Shown: positions 24,949-35,154, counted from the stretch's first letter. The stretch is 64,000 nt of DNA from Inhella inkyongensis (GCF_005952805.1 NZ_CP040709.1:2914001-2978000), one strand, 5' to 3'. Made by a program: numbers and translations. The notes: a model not told the origin generated them from the letters alone.

Positions 24949-26124
24949 TCAGCGTTCTACGCACAAGGCGACGCCCAGGCCGCCGCCGATGCACAGCGAG
25001 GCGATGCCTTTTTTGGCGTCGCGGCGCTGCATCTCGTGCAGCAGGGTGACCAAGATGCGTGCGCCCGAGGCCCCGATGGGGTGGCCCAGCGCAATCGCAC
25101 CGCCATTCACATTGACCTTGTCCAGATCCCAGCCCATCTGCGCATGCACCGCGCAGGCCTGGGCCGCAAAGGCCTCGTTGATCTCCAGCAAATCCAGGTC
25201 CTGCGCCTTCCAGCCGGCCCGGGCCAGGGCCTTCTGGCTGGCGGGCACCGGACCCATGCCCATCAGGGCGGGGTCCAGGCCAGCGCTGGCGTAAGAGGCA
25301 ATGCGCGCCAGGGGCGTCAGACCCAGGGCTTGCGCCTTGGCCGCGCTCATCAGCACCAAGGCGGCGGCGCCGTCGTTCAGACCACTGGCATTGCCGGCCG
25401 TCACCGTGCCGGCCTTGTCGAAGGCGGGGCGCAGGCCGCTGAGGGCCTCGGCGTTGGTCTTGCGGTTGATGTACTCATCAGCTTCCACCACCAGCGGGTC
25501 GCCCTTCTTCTGAGCAATCGAGACCGGCGCGATCTCGGCCTGGAAGCGCCCGGCGTCTTGTGCGGCCGCCGCCCTGTGCTGGCTGGCCAGGGCCAAGGCA
25601 TCCTGCGCCTCACGGGTAACGCCATGCGCCTTGGCCACGTTCTCGGCCGTGATGCCCATGTGGTACTGGTTGTACACATCCCAGAGGCCGTCGGTGATCA
25701 TGGAGTCGACCATGTTCCAGGCCCCCATGCGTTGGCCGTCGCGGCTGTTCAGCAGCACATGCGGGCTGGCACTCATGTTCTCCTGGCCGCCCGCCACCAC
25801 GATCTCGCTGTCGCCGTCGCGAATGGCCTGGGCGGCCAGCATCACCGCCTTGAGGCCGGAGCCACAAACCTTGTTGATCGTCATGGCCGCCACCGCATGG
25901 GGCAGGCCCGCTCGGATACCGGCCTGGCGCGCCGGGTTCTGGCCGCTGCCGGCCGTCAGCACCTGACCCAGAATGAGCTCGCCCACTTGTTCGCCCGAGA
26001 GCTTGGCGCGCTCCAGCGCCGCACGGATGGCGACGGCGCCCAGTTCAGGCGCGCTGACCTTGGACAAGGCCCCACCAAATTTGCCGATCGCGGTGCGGGC
26101 GGCGGAAACGATCACGACATCCAT
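24949..26124 (-). CDS. phaA: Acetyl-CoA acetyltransferase (beta-ketothiolase)
   Basis: This 391-residue thiolase condenses two acetyl-CoA to acetoacetyl-CoA, the first step of PHB synthesis. The nucleophilic Cys is in [14 protein letters not shown] (about residue 88), the catalytic His in [17 protein letters not shown], and the second Cys in [15 protein letters not shown] 26124 is preceded by GGAGAA; the longer frame would extend into phaC. It lies between phaC (17-bp gap) and phaB. Confidence 0.97.
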   Translation of the reverse strand: MDVVIVSAARTAIGKFGGALSKVSAPELGAVAIRAALERAKLSGEQVGELILGQVLTAGSGQNPARQAGIRAGLPHAVAAMTINKVCGSGLKAVMLAAQAIRDGDSEIVVAGGQENMSASPHVLLNSRDGQRMGAWNMVDSMITDGLWDVYNQYHMGITAENVAKAHGVTREAQDALALASQHRAAAAQDAGRFQAEIAPVSIAQKKGDPLVVEADEYINRKTNAEALSGLRPAFDKAGTVTAGNASGLNDGAAALVLMSAAKAQALGLTPLARIASYASAGLDPALMGMGPVPASQKALARAGWKAQDLDLLEINEAFAAQACAVHAQMGWDLDKVNVNGGAIALGHPIGASGARILVTLLHEMQRRDAKKGIASLCIGGGLGVALCVER

Positions 26125-26141
26125 AGGGTTCTCCAGAGACT

Positions 26142-27812
26142 TCAGGCCTTTTGCTTCACATAGCGGCCGGGAGCCGATTCGATGACACGGAACTTGCGGC
26201 TGCCTTGCGCCTTGGGCGCGGCCTGCATCGGTCCGCCGCGTTCGGCCAGCCAGGCCGACCAGTCCTTCCACCAGCTGCCCGGCTGTTCGTTGGCGCTGGC
26301 CAGCCAGTCGGCCGCGACCTTGGGATAGCGTGCCGGTCCCGTCCAGTAACTGCGCTTGTTCTTGCTGGCCGGGTTGATCACCCCGGCGATATGGCCGCTG
26401 GCGCCCAGCACAAAGCGCAACTCCTTTTGAGCCCCGCCCTTCAAGATCTGGGTGCTGGCGTAGGCCGCCTCCCAGGGCACGATGTGATCCTCACGGCTGC
26501 CGTAGATGTAAACCGGGCAGGCAATGCGACTCAGATCGAGCTTCTCACCGCAAACGGTCAGGCGTCCCGGCAGCTTGAGCTCGTTCTGCAGATAGGTGTG
26601 GCGCAAATACCAGCAGTACATCGGCCCGCTCATATTCGTGCTGTCACCGTTCCAGTACAGCAGGTCAAAGGCCGGCGGGGCCTCGCCCTTCAGGTAGTTA
26701 CCCACCACGTAGTTCCACACCAGATCGTTGGGGCGCAGAAAGCTGAAGGTCTGTGCCAACTCACTGCCCTTGAGCAGACCCGGCCCCTTGGGCGAGTCCG
26801 CACCGATGGTCATCTCACGGGAGCGCACCGAGGCCTCGTCAACAAAGATGTCCAGGATGCCGGTGTGGCTGAAGTCCAGCAGAGTGGTCAGCAGGGTCAG
26901 GCTGGCGGCGGGATGCTGGCCGCGCGCCGCCAGCACCGCCAGGGCCGTGCTCAGGATGGTGCCGCCGACGCAAAAGCCCAGGGTGTTGAGCTGCTCGGTC
27001 TTGCAGAGCTCCTGCACGACGCGAATGGCGGCCAGCGGCGCGCCTTCGATCACCTGGTCCCAGCTCCAATGGGCGCAAGCTTCGTCGGGGTTGCGCCAGC
27101 TGATGACGAAGGTGCGGTGACCGTTCTCCACCGCGTAGCGAATCAGCGAGTTCTCGGGTTGCAGATCCAGGATGTAGAACTTGTTGATTGAGGGCGGCAC
27201 GATCAGGAAGGGCAGCGCGTGCACCTGCGGGGTCAGCGGGGCGTATTCGAGCAACTGAAAGAACTCGTTCTCGAACACCACGCTGCCCTCGGAGGTGGCG
27301 ACATTGCGCCCGACCTCGAAGGCCGCGTCATCGGTCTGACTGAGCTTGCCGCGCTGGAAGTCGGCCCACAGCATCTGCGCGCCCTTGGCCAGACTCTCGC
27401 CCTGGGTGTCCAGGGCCTTGCGTTGGGCCTCGGGGTTCAGCGCCAGGAAATTGCTGGGCGCGGCGGCGTCCACCATCTGCTGCACCGCGAACTGCAGCCG
27501 GGCCTTGGCCTTGGGGTCGCCCTGCACCGCCTCGGCCATCTGGTTCAGCGTCTTGGCATTCAGCAAATAAAGCTGGGCCATGAAGCTGGCGCCCTGGTCT
27601 TCGCTCCAGGCTTTGTGGGCAAAGCGGCGGTCGCCCAGGGGCTTGGGCGCTTCCTGCTGCAGGCACTGGTTCCACAGCGCACTGGCTTGGCTGAGGTAGT
27701 CGGCCTGCAGCCGCCCCCAGGCGTCCAGCGGCATCTGCACGCCGGGCCAGGATTTGAGGGCCTCGGTCACGGCCGAGAAGTCAGGGAGTTCAAATTGCGG
27801 TGCGTGGGCCAT
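26142..27812 (-). CDS. phaC: Class I polyhydroxyalkanoate synthase
   Basis: This 556-residue enzyme polymerises (R)-3-hydroxyacyl-CoA into PHA granules. The lipase-like box GFCVGG places the nucleophilic cysteine at residue 281. The catalytic Asp is in [14 protein letters not shown] and the His in [12 protein letters not shown]. Length and the single-subunit layout indicate class I. It heads phaC-phaA-phaB. No phaR or phasin gene is next to it; a small membrane protein gene diverges from it across a 68-bp gap that must hold both promoters. Confidence 0.97.
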   Translation of the reverse strand: MAHAPQFELPDFSAVTEALKSWPGVQMPLDAWGRLQADYLSQASALWNQCLQQEAPKPLGDRRFAHKAWSEDQGASFMAQLYLLNAKTLNQMAEAVQGDPKAKARLQFAVQQMVDAAAPSNFLALNPEAQRKALDTQGESLAKGAQMLWADFQRGKLSQTDDAAFEVGRNVATSEGSVVFENEFFQLLEYAPLTPQVHALPFLIVPPSINKFYILDLQPENSLIRYAVENGHRTFVISWRNPDEACAHWSWDQVIEGAPLAAIRVVQELCKTEQLNTLGFCVGGTILSTALAVLAARGQHPAASLTLLTTLLDFSHTGILDIFVDEASVRSREMTIGADSPKGPGLLKGSELAQTFSFLRPNDLVWNYVVGNYLKGEAPPAFDLLYWNGDSTNMSGPMYCWYLRHTYLQNELKLPGRLTVCGEKLDLSRIACPVYIYGSREDHIVPWEAAYASTQILKGGAQKELRFVLGASGHIAGVINPASKNKRSYWTGPARYPKVAADWLASANEQPGSWWKDWSAWLAERGGPMQAAPKAQGSRKFRVIESAPGRYVKQKA

Positions 27813-27880
27813 GGCTCAAGGCAAGATGTCGGCCCGTCTCCAAGCCTGGAGCGGGCTCTCTAATTTCCGGATTCGCTCGA

Positions 27881-28123
27881 ATGTATCTCGTGCTGATTGC
27901 ATGGCTGTTTGTGGTCGTGCTGATGGCCGCCGCCGAAGCCACCTCGCCCCAGGGCAGCGTGCTTGGCGCCTTGATCACCTTGGTGTTCTATGGCCTGCTG
28001 CCCTGCGCGCTCTTGGCCTACATCCTGGGCACGCCGGCGCGCAAGCGGCGTCTACGCCAATTGGATGAAGACGGCCTGCCGCCCACTGATAGCGCCGTCG
28101 CGCCGGAACGAAAAGAACCTTGA
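27881..28123 (+). CDS. Small two-helix membrane protein beside phaC
   Basis: This 80-residue protein has two hydrophobic segments (MYLVLIAWLFVVVLMAAA and ALITLVFYGLLPCALLAYIL), then a basic/acidic tail (GTPARKRRLRQLDEDGLPP). I do not recognise a named family. It is divergent from phaC, and its last 72 bases lie antisense to the 3' end of pgeF. The ATG at 27881 is the natural start, because the frame upstream has no membrane-protein character. Support is the intact reading frame and clear membrane topology. Confidence 0.65.
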   Translation: MYLVLIAWLFVVVLMAAAEATSPQGSVLGALITLVFYGLLPCALLAYILGTPARKRRLRQLDEDGLPPTDSAVAPERKEP

Positions 28124-28816
28124 GGGCTCGCTGAAGGTACAGGCCGGCTCAACCTGAATGCCATGCACCCCAGCCGCCTGCAGCCGCAGGCGCGCCAAGC
28201 CCTGCAAGTCCGCGCGCCAGCGCGCACTGCCGTCGGGGCGCGGCGCCCAGACGAAGTGCGGGCCGGGGTCGGCCGGGCTGCGGCCGAAACCACGCAAGAC
28301 CTCCTCACCGACCTCAAAGGCCTGCAGCCCGATGCAGGGCCCGAGCCAGGCTTGCACGCTCCCCTGCGGCAGGGCCGCAAGGGTGGCCTCCAACACGCCC
28401 GCCGCCAGGCCGCGCCAGCCCGCATGGACGGCCGCCACGGCCAGGGCCTGGCCTGCGGCGTCTCGCACCACGAACAACACCGGCAGGCAATCGGCCACCT
28501 GGATGGCCAGGGGCAGGCCGGGCTGGGCGGTCCAGAGAGCATCGGCCTCGACCTCTTCTTGCGCGTTGACCTGTGCCGCCACGCAAACCGTGCCGTGCAC
28601 CTGCCGCAAATAGACCGGTACCGCGCCCAAGGCCTGGGCCACACGGGCCCGGTTGACCTGCACCGCCTCCGGCGCATCGCCCACATGGGTGCCCAAGTTC
28701 AGGCTGGCGTAGCCCCCATGGCTGACCCCGCCGGCGCGGCCGCTGTAGGCCGCACACACCCCAGCGCCCAGGTCCACGGTCGTCAGCAAGGCCTCAGTGA
28801 GCGCTTCACTCGGCAT
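28052..28816 (-). CDS. pgeF: Peptidoglycan editing factor PgeF (DUF152 / laccase-like)
   Basis: This 254-residue protein has the DUF152 metal/catalytic set RQVHGTV, VADCLPVLFV and AVHAGWRGLAAGV, plus LGPCIGLQAFEVGEEV. In E. coli the homologue (YfiH/PgeF) removes wrongly incorporated L-Ser from peptidoglycan precursors; other members are described as purine nucleosidases. ATG 28816 overlaps the maiA stop region by 11 bp. The 3' end is antisense to the small membrane protein gene. Family is firm, precise activity less so. Confidence 0.9.
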   Translation of the reverse strand: MPSEALTEALLTTVDLGAGVCAAYSGRAGGVSHGGYASLNLGTHVGDAPEAVQVNRARVAQALGAVPVYLRQVHGTVCVAAQVNAQEEVEADALWTAQPGLPLAIQVADCLPVLFVVRDAAGQALAVAAVHAGWRGLAAGVLEATLAALPQGSVQAWLGPCIGLQAFEVGEEVLRGFGRSPADPGPHFVWAPRPDGSARWRADLQGLARLRLQAAGVHGIQVEPACTFSEPSRFFSFRRDGAISGRQAVFIQLA

Positions 28817-29444
28817 CGGGTACGCGGCTGGGGTGGGTGTCGGCAAAGGCGGGCAAGGCCAGGCAAGCCTCGTTGATGGCCAGCACGGCGTCCAAGTGAT
28901 CAATCGGCGCGCCAAAGCGCCGCGCATTGAAGACCTGCGGCACCAGCACGCAATCGGCGTAGCCCGGCGTATCGCCCAGGCAATAACGGCCCATCCGCCC
29001 CTCGGCCTTGAGGCGTGCGTCAACGACGGCCAGGCCCTCGACCATCCAATGCCGCATCCATTCGGTACGGGCAGCCTCCTCCACACCCAGCACGGTCTTC
29101 AAGTGGCCGAGCACGCGCAGGTTGTTCAGCGGATGGATCTCGCAGGCGATGTCCAGCGCCAGCGAACGGGCGTAGGCGCGCGCGTGGGGATCGCTAGGCA
29201 GCAGCGGCGGCTGGGGCTGGGCCTCTTCCAGGAATTCCAGAATGGCCAAGGACTGGGTCAGGCGCTGCCCATCGACCCACAGCGCGGGCAGCAGGTGGGC
29301 GGCGCCCAGGCTGGCATGCCCCTTTTGCTCGCCCTTGACGAGATGAACGCCGTGATAAGCATGGGGCAGGTTCTTGAGGGCCAGCGCGATGCGCACGCGC
29401 CAACTGGCCGAGGAGCGGAAGTAAGAGTAGAGCTGAAGGTCCAT
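28806..29444 (-). CDS. maiA: Maleylacetoacetate isomerase (zeta-class GST)
   Basis: This 212-residue glutathione S-transferase fold protein has the zeta-class active-site motif SYFRSSASWRVRIAL near its N-terminus and LTQSLAILEFLEE in the glutathione site. The segment HPLNNLRVL is typical of MaiA. It isomerises maleylacetoacetate to fumarylacetoacetate in tyrosine catabolism, the step between HmgA and FahA, whose genes lie about 28 kb away in this window. ATG 29444 gives the canonical MDLQLYSYFRSS start. It is divergent from a Nudix gene across 37 bp. Confidence 0.92.
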   Translation of the reverse strand: MDLQLYSYFRSSASWRVRIALALKNLPHAYHGVHLVKGEQKGHASLGAAHLLPALWVDGQRLTQSLAILEFLEEAQPQPPLLPSDPHARAYARSLALDIACEIHPLNNLRVLGHLKTVLGVEEAARTEWMRHWMVEGLAVVDARLKAEGRMGRYCLGDTPGYADCVLVPQVFNARRFGAPIDHLDAVLAINEACLALPAFADTHPSRVPDAE

Positions 29445-29481
29445 AGGGTGAAGCATGGCATAGCGCATGGCACACTGAATC

Positions 29482-30015
29482 ATGTTCACGACACGCCGCT
29501 ACCAGCACTGTGCCGCCTGCGGCGAGCGGGTCGAATACCGCATGCCCAGCGACGACAACCGCGAGCGCGCGGTCTGCACGGTCTGCCAGCAGATCCACTA
29601 CGAGAACCCGACCAATGTGGTGGGCACTCTGCCCCTGGCCGATGACGGCCGCGTGCTGCTGTGCCGCCGCGCCATCGAGCCCCGCCGGGGCTTTTGGACC
29701 CTGCCGGCCGGCTTCATGGAATTGGGCGAGACCGTGGCCGAGGGCGCGCTGCGCGAGACCCAGGAAGAAGCCGGTGCGCGCGTTGAGCTGCAGGGCCTGC
29801 TGAGCATGATCAATGTCGTGCGGGCGGGCCAGGTGCATTTGTTCTACCGCGCCCGCCTGCTGGACCTGGACTTCGCCCCGGGACCGGAATCCCTGGAAGT
29901 GGCGCTGTTCCACTTCAGCGAAATTCCCTGGGACGATCTGGCCTTCAAGACCGTGCGCGCCACGCTGGAGCACCAGCGGGCCGGACGCCCCGAGTTGCTG
30001 ATCACCGACGTCTGA
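29482..30015 (+). CDS. Nudix hydrolase with N-terminal zinc ribbon
   Basis: This 177-residue protein begins with a zinc-ribbon (CAACGE and CTVCQ pairs), followed by a Nudix domain whose box GFMELGETVAEGALRETQEEAGA fits Gx5Ex7REUxEExGU exactly. The architecture is that of the NudC-like/ADP-ribose pyrophosphatase group; the nucleotide substrate is not predictable. A diguanylate cyclase gene follows 20 bp later on the same strand. Confidence 0.92.
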   Translation: MFTTRRYQHCAACGERVEYRMPSDDNRERAVCTVCQQIHYENPTNVVGTLPLADDGRVLLCRRAIEPRRGFWTLPAGFMELGETVAEGALRETQEEAGARVELQGLLSMINVVRAGQVHLFYRARLLDLDFAPGPESLEVALFHFSEIPWDDLAFKTVRATLEHQRAGRPELLITDV

Positions 30016-30035
30016 GCCCCAAGCCCCCAAGCCCC

Positions 30036-31097
30036 ATGCCCCACCCGCTCGTCGATCGCCTCGCCCAAGTCAGCTCGGTGCGCGACCTGGAGCAACTGGA
30101 CATGGCCCTGGTGCGCCTGCTGCACGACACCCTGGCCCCGCTGCGTGTCCAGGTGCTGGTGAGCGTGCGCGAGGGAGACGCCCACCACTGGCTGCTGCGC
30201 GCGCACCAGGAGCAAGGTGCCGCAGAGCCGTCCGCCGGCCCGGCTCACACCGATGTCAGCCTGCTGCCGCGCTTTGAAGAGCAGGGTTTGGCCGCCCGCT
30301 GCGCGCGCTCCCAACTCTGGCAACAGGAGCGCAGCGACGGCCAGTGGCACAGCGTGTTCCCGCTCTTCGCGGATCCCGACAGCCTGGGCGTGCTGCAGCT
30401 CGCCACCCGGCGCCCCTTGAGCGAGCGGCGCCAGCGCATGCTCTTCAGCCTGCTGCGCTTCTATGCCAACTTCCGCAGCCTGGTGACCGAGAACGAGCGC
30501 GACATGCTCACCGGGCTGCTCAATCGCAAGACCTTTGACGAGACTTTTGCCCGCGTGGCCATGGCCACGACCTTTGTGCCACAGGAACAGCGCGCACAGG
30601 GAAACCCGGGCGAGCCCGCCGACGACCGCCGCGCCGCTCACGCCCAGGCCCCCTGCTGGCTGGTGGTGGCCGATATCGATCACTTCAAGCGTGTCAACGA
30701 CCAGTTCGGCCATCTGATTGGCGACGAAGTGTTGTTGCTCACCGCCCGCCTGATGCACTCGTCGTTTCGCTACAGCGACCGGGTGTTTCGCTTCGGCGGC
30801 GAAGAATTCGTGCTGATGCTGCGCAATGCCGACGCCGCAGGCGCCCAGCGCGCCCTGGAGAAGTTTCGCCAACGCATTGCCGCCCACGCCTTTCCGCAAA
30901 TCGGGGCGGTCACCATCAGCCTGGGCTGCACCCGCATCGACCCCGACGACACCCCCGACTCGGCGTTTGAGCGCGCCGACAAGGCGGTCTATGCCGCCAA
31001 GGCCGACGGCCGCAACCGCGTCTACTGCTTTGAGGACTTGGTGCTCCGCGGCCGGCTGGAAGCGCAGGAAAAAGCAGGCTCGGTGGACTTCTTCTGA
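30036..31097 (+). CDS. Diguanylate cyclase (GGDEF)
   Basis: This 353-residue soluble protein has an N-terminal GAF-like sensory region (about residues 1-160) and a C-terminal GGDEF domain. Its active-site segments are DIDHFKRVND and FRFGGEEFVLML. The RxxD product-inhibition site (RYSD) sits five residues before GGEEF, so allosteric feedback by c-di-GMP is likely. An insertion of about 25 residues rich in Asp, Arg and Ala separates the first GGDEF helix from the metal-binding strand. It is co-directional with the Nudix gene and ends 16 bp from the ppk2 stop. Confidence 0.92.
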   Translation: MPHPLVDRLAQVSSVRDLEQLDMALVRLLHDTLAPLRVQVLVSVREGDAHHWLLRAHQEQGAAEPSAGPAHTDVSLLPRFEEQGLAARCARSQLWQQERSDGQWHSVFPLFADPDSLGVLQLATRRPLSERRQRMLFSLLRFYANFRSLVTENERDMLTGLLNRKTFDETFARVAMATTFVPQEQRAQGNPGEPADDRRAAHAQAPCWLVVADIDHFKRVNDQFGHLIGDEVLLLTARLMHSSFRYSDRVFRFGGEEFVLMLRNADAAGAQRALEKFRQRIAAHAFPQIGAVTISLGCTRIDPDDTPDSAFERADKAVYAAKADGRNRVYCFEDLVLRGRLEAQEKAGSVDFF

Positions 31098-31113
31098 AGT
31101 CCGCAGGCCCCGC

Positions 31114-31935
31114 TCAGATCGGCCTGAGCTTGCCCCGGTACTGTTCCTTCAGCGGCTCCTGCGCCAGGGGCGGGAATTCGATGGCGGCATCGGGCACGGC
31201 GGTGTCGGGCAGTTGGGCCAATAGGTGCTCGATCAGCCGCAGGCGGCCGCGGCGCTGGTCATTGAAGTCCACCAGGGTCCAGGGCGCATGGGTGCTGTGG
31301 GTGGCCTTGAGCATGCGCTCGCGTGCCTGGGTGTAGTCGGCGTACTTCTCGCGCGACTGCAGGTCGATGGGGCTGAGCTTCCAGCGCTTCATCGGGTCGG
31401 CCAGACGTTCGGCAAAGCGCTGCTCCTGCTGCGCCTGGTCCACACAGAGCCAGTACTTGAAGAGCAGGATGCCGTCGTCCACCAGCAGTTGCTCGAAGCG
31501 TGGCGCCTGATCGAGAAAGGCCTGGGTCTGCTCAGCGGTGCAAAAGCCCATCACGGGCTCGACCCCCGCGCGGTTGTACCAACTGCGGTCCATCAACACG
31601 ATCTCACCGGCCGCCGGCAGGTGCGGCACATAGCGCTGGAAGTACCACTGGCTGCGCTCACGTTCGCTGGGTTTTCCCAGGGCCACCACATGGCATTGGC
31701 GCGGGTTGAGCGTGTCCGAGATGGCGGAGATGGCGCCCCCCTTGCCCGCCGTGTCGCGGCCCTCGATCAGCACCAGCACCCGGCGCCCCTCGTGCTGCAC
31801 CCAGCGCGCCATGCGGTTGAGCTCCAGTTGCAGGGGCGCGAGCTTTTCGAGGTACTCGCCCTTGCCCATGCGCCCGTCATCCTTGCCCTTCTTGCTCTCT
31901 TTCTTGCCCTCCTTCTTACCCTCTTTCTTTCCCAT
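31114..31935 (-). CDS. ppk2: Polyphosphate kinase 2 with lysine-rich N-terminal repeat
   Basis: This 273-residue PPK2-family enzyme transfers phosphate between polyphosphate and nucleotides. Walker A is LIEGRDTAGKGGAI and the lid/Walker B region is MDRSWYNRAGVEPVMGF, both canonical for single-domain class I enzymes. The N-terminus MGKKEGKKEGKKESKKGK is a run of short lysine/glutamate repeats absent from the family core. The start ATG 31935 has a Shine-Dalgarno (GGAG); Met23 could be an alternative start that skips the repeat. It lies 3 bp after the Old Yellow Enzyme gene. Confidence 0.92.
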   Translation of the reverse strand: MGKKEGKKEGKKESKKGKDDGRMGKGEYLEKLAPLQLELNRMARWVQHEGRRVLVLIEGRDTAGKGGAISAISDTLNPRQCHVVALGKPSERERSQWYFQRYVPHLPAAGEIVLMDRSWYNRAGVEPVMGFCTAEQTQAFLDQAPRFEQLLVDDGILLFKYWLCVDQAQQEQRFAERLADPMKRWKLSPIDLQSREKYADYTQARERMLKATHSTHAPWTLVDFNDQRRGRLRLIEHLLAQLPDTAVPDAAIEFPPLAQEPLKEQYRGKLRPI

Positions 31936-31938
31936 GCT

Positions 31939-33033
31939 TCACTCCAACGTGGGGTAGTCGGTATAGCCCGCTGCCCCGCCGCCATAAAAGGTCGCCGGAT
32001 CGGGTTCGTTCCAGGCCGCACCCTGGCGGATGCGCGCGGGCAAGTCGGGGTTGGCGATGAAGGGCCGGCCGAAGGCCACCGCATCAATCCAGCCCGCCTG
32101 CAGCCGCTGCACCGCCTTCTCGGCGGTGTAGCTGCCGGCGCCAACGATCACGCCGGGAAAGGCCTGGCGCAGGGCCTGGCGGAAGTCCGGGGCCAGCTCA
32201 GCACCGCCCAGCCAGTCGGGCTCGGAGACATGCAAAAAGGCCAGGCGACGCTGGCCCAATTCACGCGCCAGATAGAGCGCATTGGCCTCGGGCGCGTCGT
32301 CGGCCAGGTCGGGCCCGGGCGGACAGGGAAAGACGCGGATGCCCACATGGTCGGCATCCCACTCCCCCACCACGGCCTCAACCACTTCGAGCGCCAGACG
32401 CGCACGGTTCTGGATGGAGCCGCCGTAGTCATCGCCACGCTGGTTGCTGGCGGCGCACAAGAATTGCTGCAACAAGTAGCCATGCGCGGCGTGGATCTCG
32501 ACGCCATCGAACCCCGCCGCGCGGGCACGCCGGGTGGCCATGGCGTAGGCGTCTTTGAGACCGTGCAACTCGCTGCGCTCCAGCGCGCGCGGCAGGCTGC
32601 AGGCCTCGCGATAGACCTGGCCCTGCGCGTCCTTCAGGCTGGTGCGGGTATTGGCCAAGAGGCTGGACGGCGCCACCGGCGGCAGTCCACCGGGCTGCAA
32701 GCTGGCGTGCGAGATGCGGCCCACATGCCAGAGCTGGCAGACGATCCGCCCGCCCGCCCGGTGCACGGCCTCGGTCACCGGCTGCCAGGCGCGCACCTGC
32801 TCGTCGGAAAAAATGCCCGGCGCCCCCGCATAACCCTTGGCCTGCGGGCTGATGTGGGTGGCCTCCGACACGATCAAGCCGGCTGAGGCGCGCTGCTCGT
32901 AGTAGCGCGCTGCCAGCGGGCCGGGAATGTCACCCGGCTCGATGGAGCGCAAGCGCGTCAGCGGCGCCATCCAGATGCGGTTCTTCAGCGTCAGTGCGCC
33001 GGCTTGCAGGGGTTCAAAGAGGCAGTCGTTCAC
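31939..33033 (-). CDS. Old Yellow Enzyme family alkene reductase (NemA-like)
   Basis: This 364-residue FMN-dependent TIM-barrel protein reduces activated C=C bonds or nitro groups using NAD(P)H. Signature segments are the N-terminal [15 protein letters not shown], the catalytic His pair in [33 protein letters not shown], and the C-terminal FMN phosphate site [13 protein letters not shown]. The start is a GTG at 33033; no ATG precedes the conserved core. It lies 20 bp after lapD and 3 bp before ppk2, so it may share the lapG-lapD transcript, although no functional link is obvious. Confidence 0.92.
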   Translation of the reverse strand: MNDCLFEPLQAGALTLKNRIWMAPLTRLRSIEPGDIPGPLAARYYEQRASAGLIVSEATHISPQAKGYAGAPGIFSDEQVRAWQPVTEAVHRAGGRIVCQLWHVGRISHASLQPGGLPPVAPSSLLANTRTSLKDAQGQVYREACSLPRALERSELHGLKDAYAMATRRARAAGFDGVEIHAAHGYLLQQFLCAASNQRGDDYGGSIQNRARLALEVVEAVVGEWDADHVGIRVFPCPPGPDLADDAPEANALYLARELGQRRLAFLHVSEPDWLGGAELAPDFRQALRQAFPGVIVGAGSYTAEKAVQRLQAGWIDAVAFGRPFIANPDLPARIRQGAAWNEPDPATFYGGGAAGYTDYPTLE

Positions 33034-33053
33034 GTTGATTCGTTGTATTCGGG

Positions 33054-35018
33054 TCAGTTCTTCCTGTGGCCGGTGGCCCAGGGCCCGGTCAGGCCATTCA
33101 GCCCGCAGTCCAGCAGGGCCTGGGCATCGCGGGCGTCGTCGATGCCTTCGCCATAGACCTGCAGCGACAGGCTGTGCAGGAAGATCACCAGGCTGCGCAC
33201 AAAGCCGGCGCGGCTGGCATCTTCGTGCACCCCCAGCAGCACCGCGCGATCGAGCTTCACGAAGTCCAGGCCCAGTTCATACAGGCGCTCGATGCGCTGC
33301 AACTGCGCCCCGGCATGCTCCAGGCCCACCCGCACGCCCAGCGGATGCACCGCGCGCGAGAGCTCGCGCAGCAAATCGAAGCTGTGGGGCTGGGCCGCGC
33401 TCACATCCAGCTCCAGCGCGATCTGCCGCGCCGCCAGTGGCTGGCTCTTGAGCAGGGCGCGCAGCCGGGCCACGAAGTCCTGGGTCTGCAGCGAGGCCGG
33501 CGCCAGATTGATGGCGCGCATCTGCCCGTCGTCGCGCGTCAGCTCCAAGGCCAGGGCCAATGCAGCCAGATCCACCTCGGCGCTCAGCTGAGTACGCAGG
33601 GCCAGGGGCAGCCAGGTCTGGGCGTTGACGAAGTCCGGCGTGGCTTCATGGCGGGCTGCCAGGCCCAGGTGCAGCGGGCACTCCCAATGCAACAGATGGC
33701 CGTCGCGGTCCAGCACCGGGTACTGCAGCAACCGGGTATGGCCCTGAGCCAGTGCGGCCTCGATCTGTGCGCGCCAGGCCCGCTCGCCGCTGGGCAACTG
33801 CACGCGGCTGGCGCCCTGTTCCACCTTGCGCAGCACCATCGAGAGCGCCCCTTGGCTGCTGCTCTCGGCCTGGGCCAGGGCCTCATCGGCCTGCGCGAAC
33901 CATTGCGACAGTGGCTGTTCACGCGCCAGTTCGGCGCCCCCCAAGGCCAGACGCAGCGCGCCATTGCCCCCTTGGCCCGCCGCCTGCTGCAGGGCCAAGC
34001 GCAAGGCCTCGGCCAGGGCCTGGGCGCTGTCCTCCAACACGTCCGGAGCGGGCAGGAAGAGCGCGAAATCCGCTCCGTTGAGCCGCCCGGCCAGGCTGCC
34101 GCTGACCCGCCCGGTGTACTGCTGCAGGGCCTGGCCCAGCAGGGCCAGCACCTGGTCGGTGGCCTCGCGGCCAAGCAGGCGGTTCACCCCCGCCAGATCC
34201 TGCAGGCGCAACAGCAGCAGGCCGGCGCGTTCGGGCAGGTCGTCGCGCGCCAGGGCCGAGGCCAGCTCGGCCATGAAGTGCTTGCGCAGCGACAGCCCCG
34301 TGAGCGCATCGCAATGGGCCTGCTGGCGCAACAGGCCGAGCTGCTCGGTCTGGGCCTCGAACATGCGCTTGATGCGCTGAACCATGGCATTGAGCGCATC
34401 GGTGAGCGCGCGCAACTCGGGCACCTGGGCCGGCGGCACGGTCACGAACTGGCCCTCGCTCATGGCATCGGCCTGGGCCACCAATTCATCCAGCGGCCGG
34501 CGGATGCGTCCCAGCGCGGCCTGGGCCATCAGCAGGGCCAGCACGGTCAGCAGCACCGACCACGCAGCCGCCCGCAGCAGGCCCTGCCACAGGGCGTCAT
34601 AGGCATAGGTGAGCTGGCTGCGCAGCTCGATGCGGCCGATGGCCTGCCAGCCGTTCGAAAGCTGGGCCACGCCCGGCGCGGCCTCGATGGGTAGCAGGCG
34701 GCGCAGCCAGTCCGGCGCCTGGCCGGCCTGCTGCGGGGCCTGGCGTGCGAAGGCCACGCGGCCATCGGCGCGCAGCCAGCGCAGCTCCTGGTAGTGCCCG
34801 GTGTCGAACTGGGCGCTGATCAAAAGCTCGATGAGCGCCGCATCCCCCCCCTGCTGCGACACCGCCAGCGCCAGCGCCTGGGCGTTGTCGGCGTTCTTGA
34901 TGCGGGCCTGATCCTGCAGCACCTCGCGCATCGAATGCACGGCCACCGCCAGCGACCCCGAGAGTGCCAGCGAAAGCGCCAGCACCAGCAACACACTCAT
35001 CTGCCTGATCAAACTCAT
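33054..35018 (-). CDS. lapD: LapD-like c-di-GMP receptor (degenerate GGDEF-EAL)
   Basis: This 654-residue inner-membrane protein has a first membrane helix ([19 protein letters not shown]), a periplasmic LapD/MoxY-N module of about 120 residues, a second helix ([20 protein letters not shown]), a HAMP segment, then degenerate GGDEF and EAL domains. GGDEF is replaced by NGADF. EAL reads ECPL, and DDFG is EHAG, although KLDR remains. This is the pattern of LapD, which binds c-di-GMP without making or degrading it and then sequesters LapG. ATG 35018 has Shine-Dalgarno GGAGAA. lapG lies directly upstream. Confidence 0.88.
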   Translation of the reverse strand: MSLIRQMSVLLVLALSLALSGSLAVAVHSMREVLQDQARIKNADNAQALALAVSQQGGDAALIELLISAQFDTGHYQELRWLRADGRVAFARQAPQQAGQAPDWLRRLLPIEAAPGVAQLSNGWQAIGRIELRSQLTYAYDALWQGLLRAAAWSVLLTVLALLMAQAALGRIRRPLDELVAQADAMSEGQFVTVPPAQVPELRALTDALNAMVQRIKRMFEAQTEQLGLLRQQAHCDALTGLSLRKHFMAELASALARDDLPERAGLLLLRLQDLAGVNRLLGREATDQVLALLGQALQQYTGRVSGSLAGRLNGADFALFLPAPDVLEDSAQALAEALRLALQQAAGQGGNGALRLALGGAELAREQPLSQWFAQADEALAQAESSSQGALSMVLRKVEQGASRVQLPSGERAWRAQIEAALAQGHTRLLQYPVLDRDGHLLHWECPLHLGLAARHEATPDFVNAQTWLPLALRTQLSAEVDLAALALALELTRDDGQMRAINLAPASLQTQDFVARLRALLKSQPLAARQIALELDVSAAQPHSFDLLRELSRAVHPLGVRVGLEHAGAQLQRIERLYELGLDFVKLDRAVLLGVHEDASRAGFVRSLVIFLHSLSLQVYGEGIDDARDAQALLDCGLNGLTGPWATGHRKN

Positions 35019-35065
35019 TCCATTCTCCAAACCAATGCAACCCCGGCAGGCACGCGGTCCGATAG

Positions 35066-35146
35066 GGGGCCGCCGCGGAACCGGCTTTGCCGGGCCGCTG
35101 GAGGCGCCCCCTTGAGGGGGAGGCGCGAAGCGTTTCGGGGGTGGTC
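35066..35146 (-). repeat. Dispersed palindromic repeat, copy 1 (lapG-lapD spacer)
   Basis: The spacer holds CCCCCTTGAGGGGG (35107-35120) and, 11 bp away, GAACCGGCTTTGCCGGGC (35078-35095). The second element occurs as an exact inverted copy at 48591-48608, again next to a C5/G5 palindrome. Similar GC-rich palindromes are common in Burkholderiales intergenic regions. Confidence 0.7.
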
Positions 35147-35154
35147 CATATCTC

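Noticed and set aside
31225..34694. Two long plus-strand frames opposite ppk2, the Old Yellow Enzyme and lapD.
   Set aside because: They have no family motifs and cover three well-supported genes on the other strand.
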